Source: Locusta migratoria (Eukaryota; Arthropoda; Insecta; Orthoptera; Acrididae). Taken from it: a DNA stretch of 64,000 nt. The position numbers were made by a program, and so were the translations under genes. Under the pieces are notes generated by a model that saw nothing but the letters and a program-made list of their open reading frames with translations, did not search any database and was not told the DNA's origin. Where the stretch lies: positions 261,941,151-262,005,150 of the forward strand of contig CM048750.1 in the NCBI GenBank assembly GCA_026315105.1. Reading direction: 5' to 3'. This document shows positions 63,625 through 64,000 of the stretch, piece by piece (positions within the stretch are counted from its first letter, which is position 1; each line of letters starts with the position of its first letter).

Positions 63625-64000
63625 TATTTATACTCAGTGATGGCACTATAAGGTAATCGAATATTAGAAGTGTTTTTTTAAAATTTCTTTTCTTTTTTTA
63701 AATTTTGATTAGACCAAGATTACGGATCATTATCTTTTAGTGCATAACATAATCACAATGCCAAAGAAAACATTCGAAAAATACGTTTAAATTTAATTTA
63801 CGCGAACAAAGCTCATATAAAGAGAATGTGCACTTCGAAATATCTGGAAAATTTTAGACAAAAATATTTACTGTGACACTGAACAAGGTAATTTTATGGT
63901 TATTTTCGTTTAACGGTTGCAGTTCCTGCGTAGGTAGTGTTGCAAAATAATTATGTAACAATAGCACTACATAAATAATTAGATAAAAGTAACTAATAAA
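63625..64000. other. Unassigned AT-rich sequence to window end
   Basis: No recognised feature. Confidence 0.4.

Noticed and set aside
1..64000. Bacterial-style operons, phage or defence systems
   Set aside because: Repeat content, microsatellites, SINEs and transposon classes are those of an animal genome; no prokaryotic gene organisation is present.

Overview
This window looks like intergenic or intronic DNA from a large, repeat-rich insect genome. I could not identify a convincing host protein-coding gene. The most abundant sequence is a tRNA-derived SINE of about 195 bp (called SINE-A here), with more than 25 full or partial copies. The transposon mix (mariner, Tc1, hAT, piggyBac, Harbinger, Helitron, Penelope-like, several non-LTR LINE clades, 70-bp satellite) is typical of a gigabase-scale arthropod genome. 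An orthopteran such as a locust is my best guess, but that is inference from repeat style and not from a diagnostic gene.

Layout. 1-3.3 kb: two decayed copies of one LINE (LINE-A) around a SINE. 3.9-5.8 kb: an inverted-repeat element holding a piggyBac-type MITE. 6.3-15.4 kb: dense SINEs, two Tc1/mariner-superfamily fragments, Penelope-like ends with hammerhead-like motifs and a broken RTE-like LINE (LINE-B). 15.8-18.7 kb: LINE-B and two other tRNA-derived repeats. 18.7-21.7 kb: about 3 kb of satellite whose monomer contains the 3' end of LINE-B. 22.1-25.2 kb: an unusual hairpin/tRNA-like repeat, and a terminal-inverted-repeat element invaded by a full-length dead mariner. 25.4-31.3 kb: SINE, Helitron, two LINEs, a Penelope GIY-YIG fragment and a Jockey-type LINE. 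32.8-34.7 kb: a five-layer nest. 35-38.8 kb: a LINE (LINE-G) split by two hAT elements. 39.2-40.7 kb: a deleted Harbinger. 42.3-46.6 kb: a CpG-rich patch, LINE-A, and a LINE-B copy with an inverted 5' segment. 47.3-49.8 kb: an inverted pair of mariner fragments followed by a four-copy 379-bp tandem array. 51.1-56.4 kb: the hairpin repeat, another LINE and LINE-B. 57.4-60.7 kb: LINE-A, and a Tc1 copy cut by a hAT MITE and two SINEs. 61.5-62.8 kb: a long inverted-repeat element loaded with three SINEs. The rest is AT-rich or CpG-rich sequence that I cannot assign.

Nothing here acts as a functional gene set. The relationships are historical: who inserted into whom, read from target-site duplications (TSDs). 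The SINEs have no enzymes of their own and depend on a LINE reverse transcriptase. SINE-A and SINE-B share a 3' hairpin with an apparent compensatory base-pair change, suggesting one common LINE partner. All coordinates of repeat edges are by eye and may be off by a few bases.
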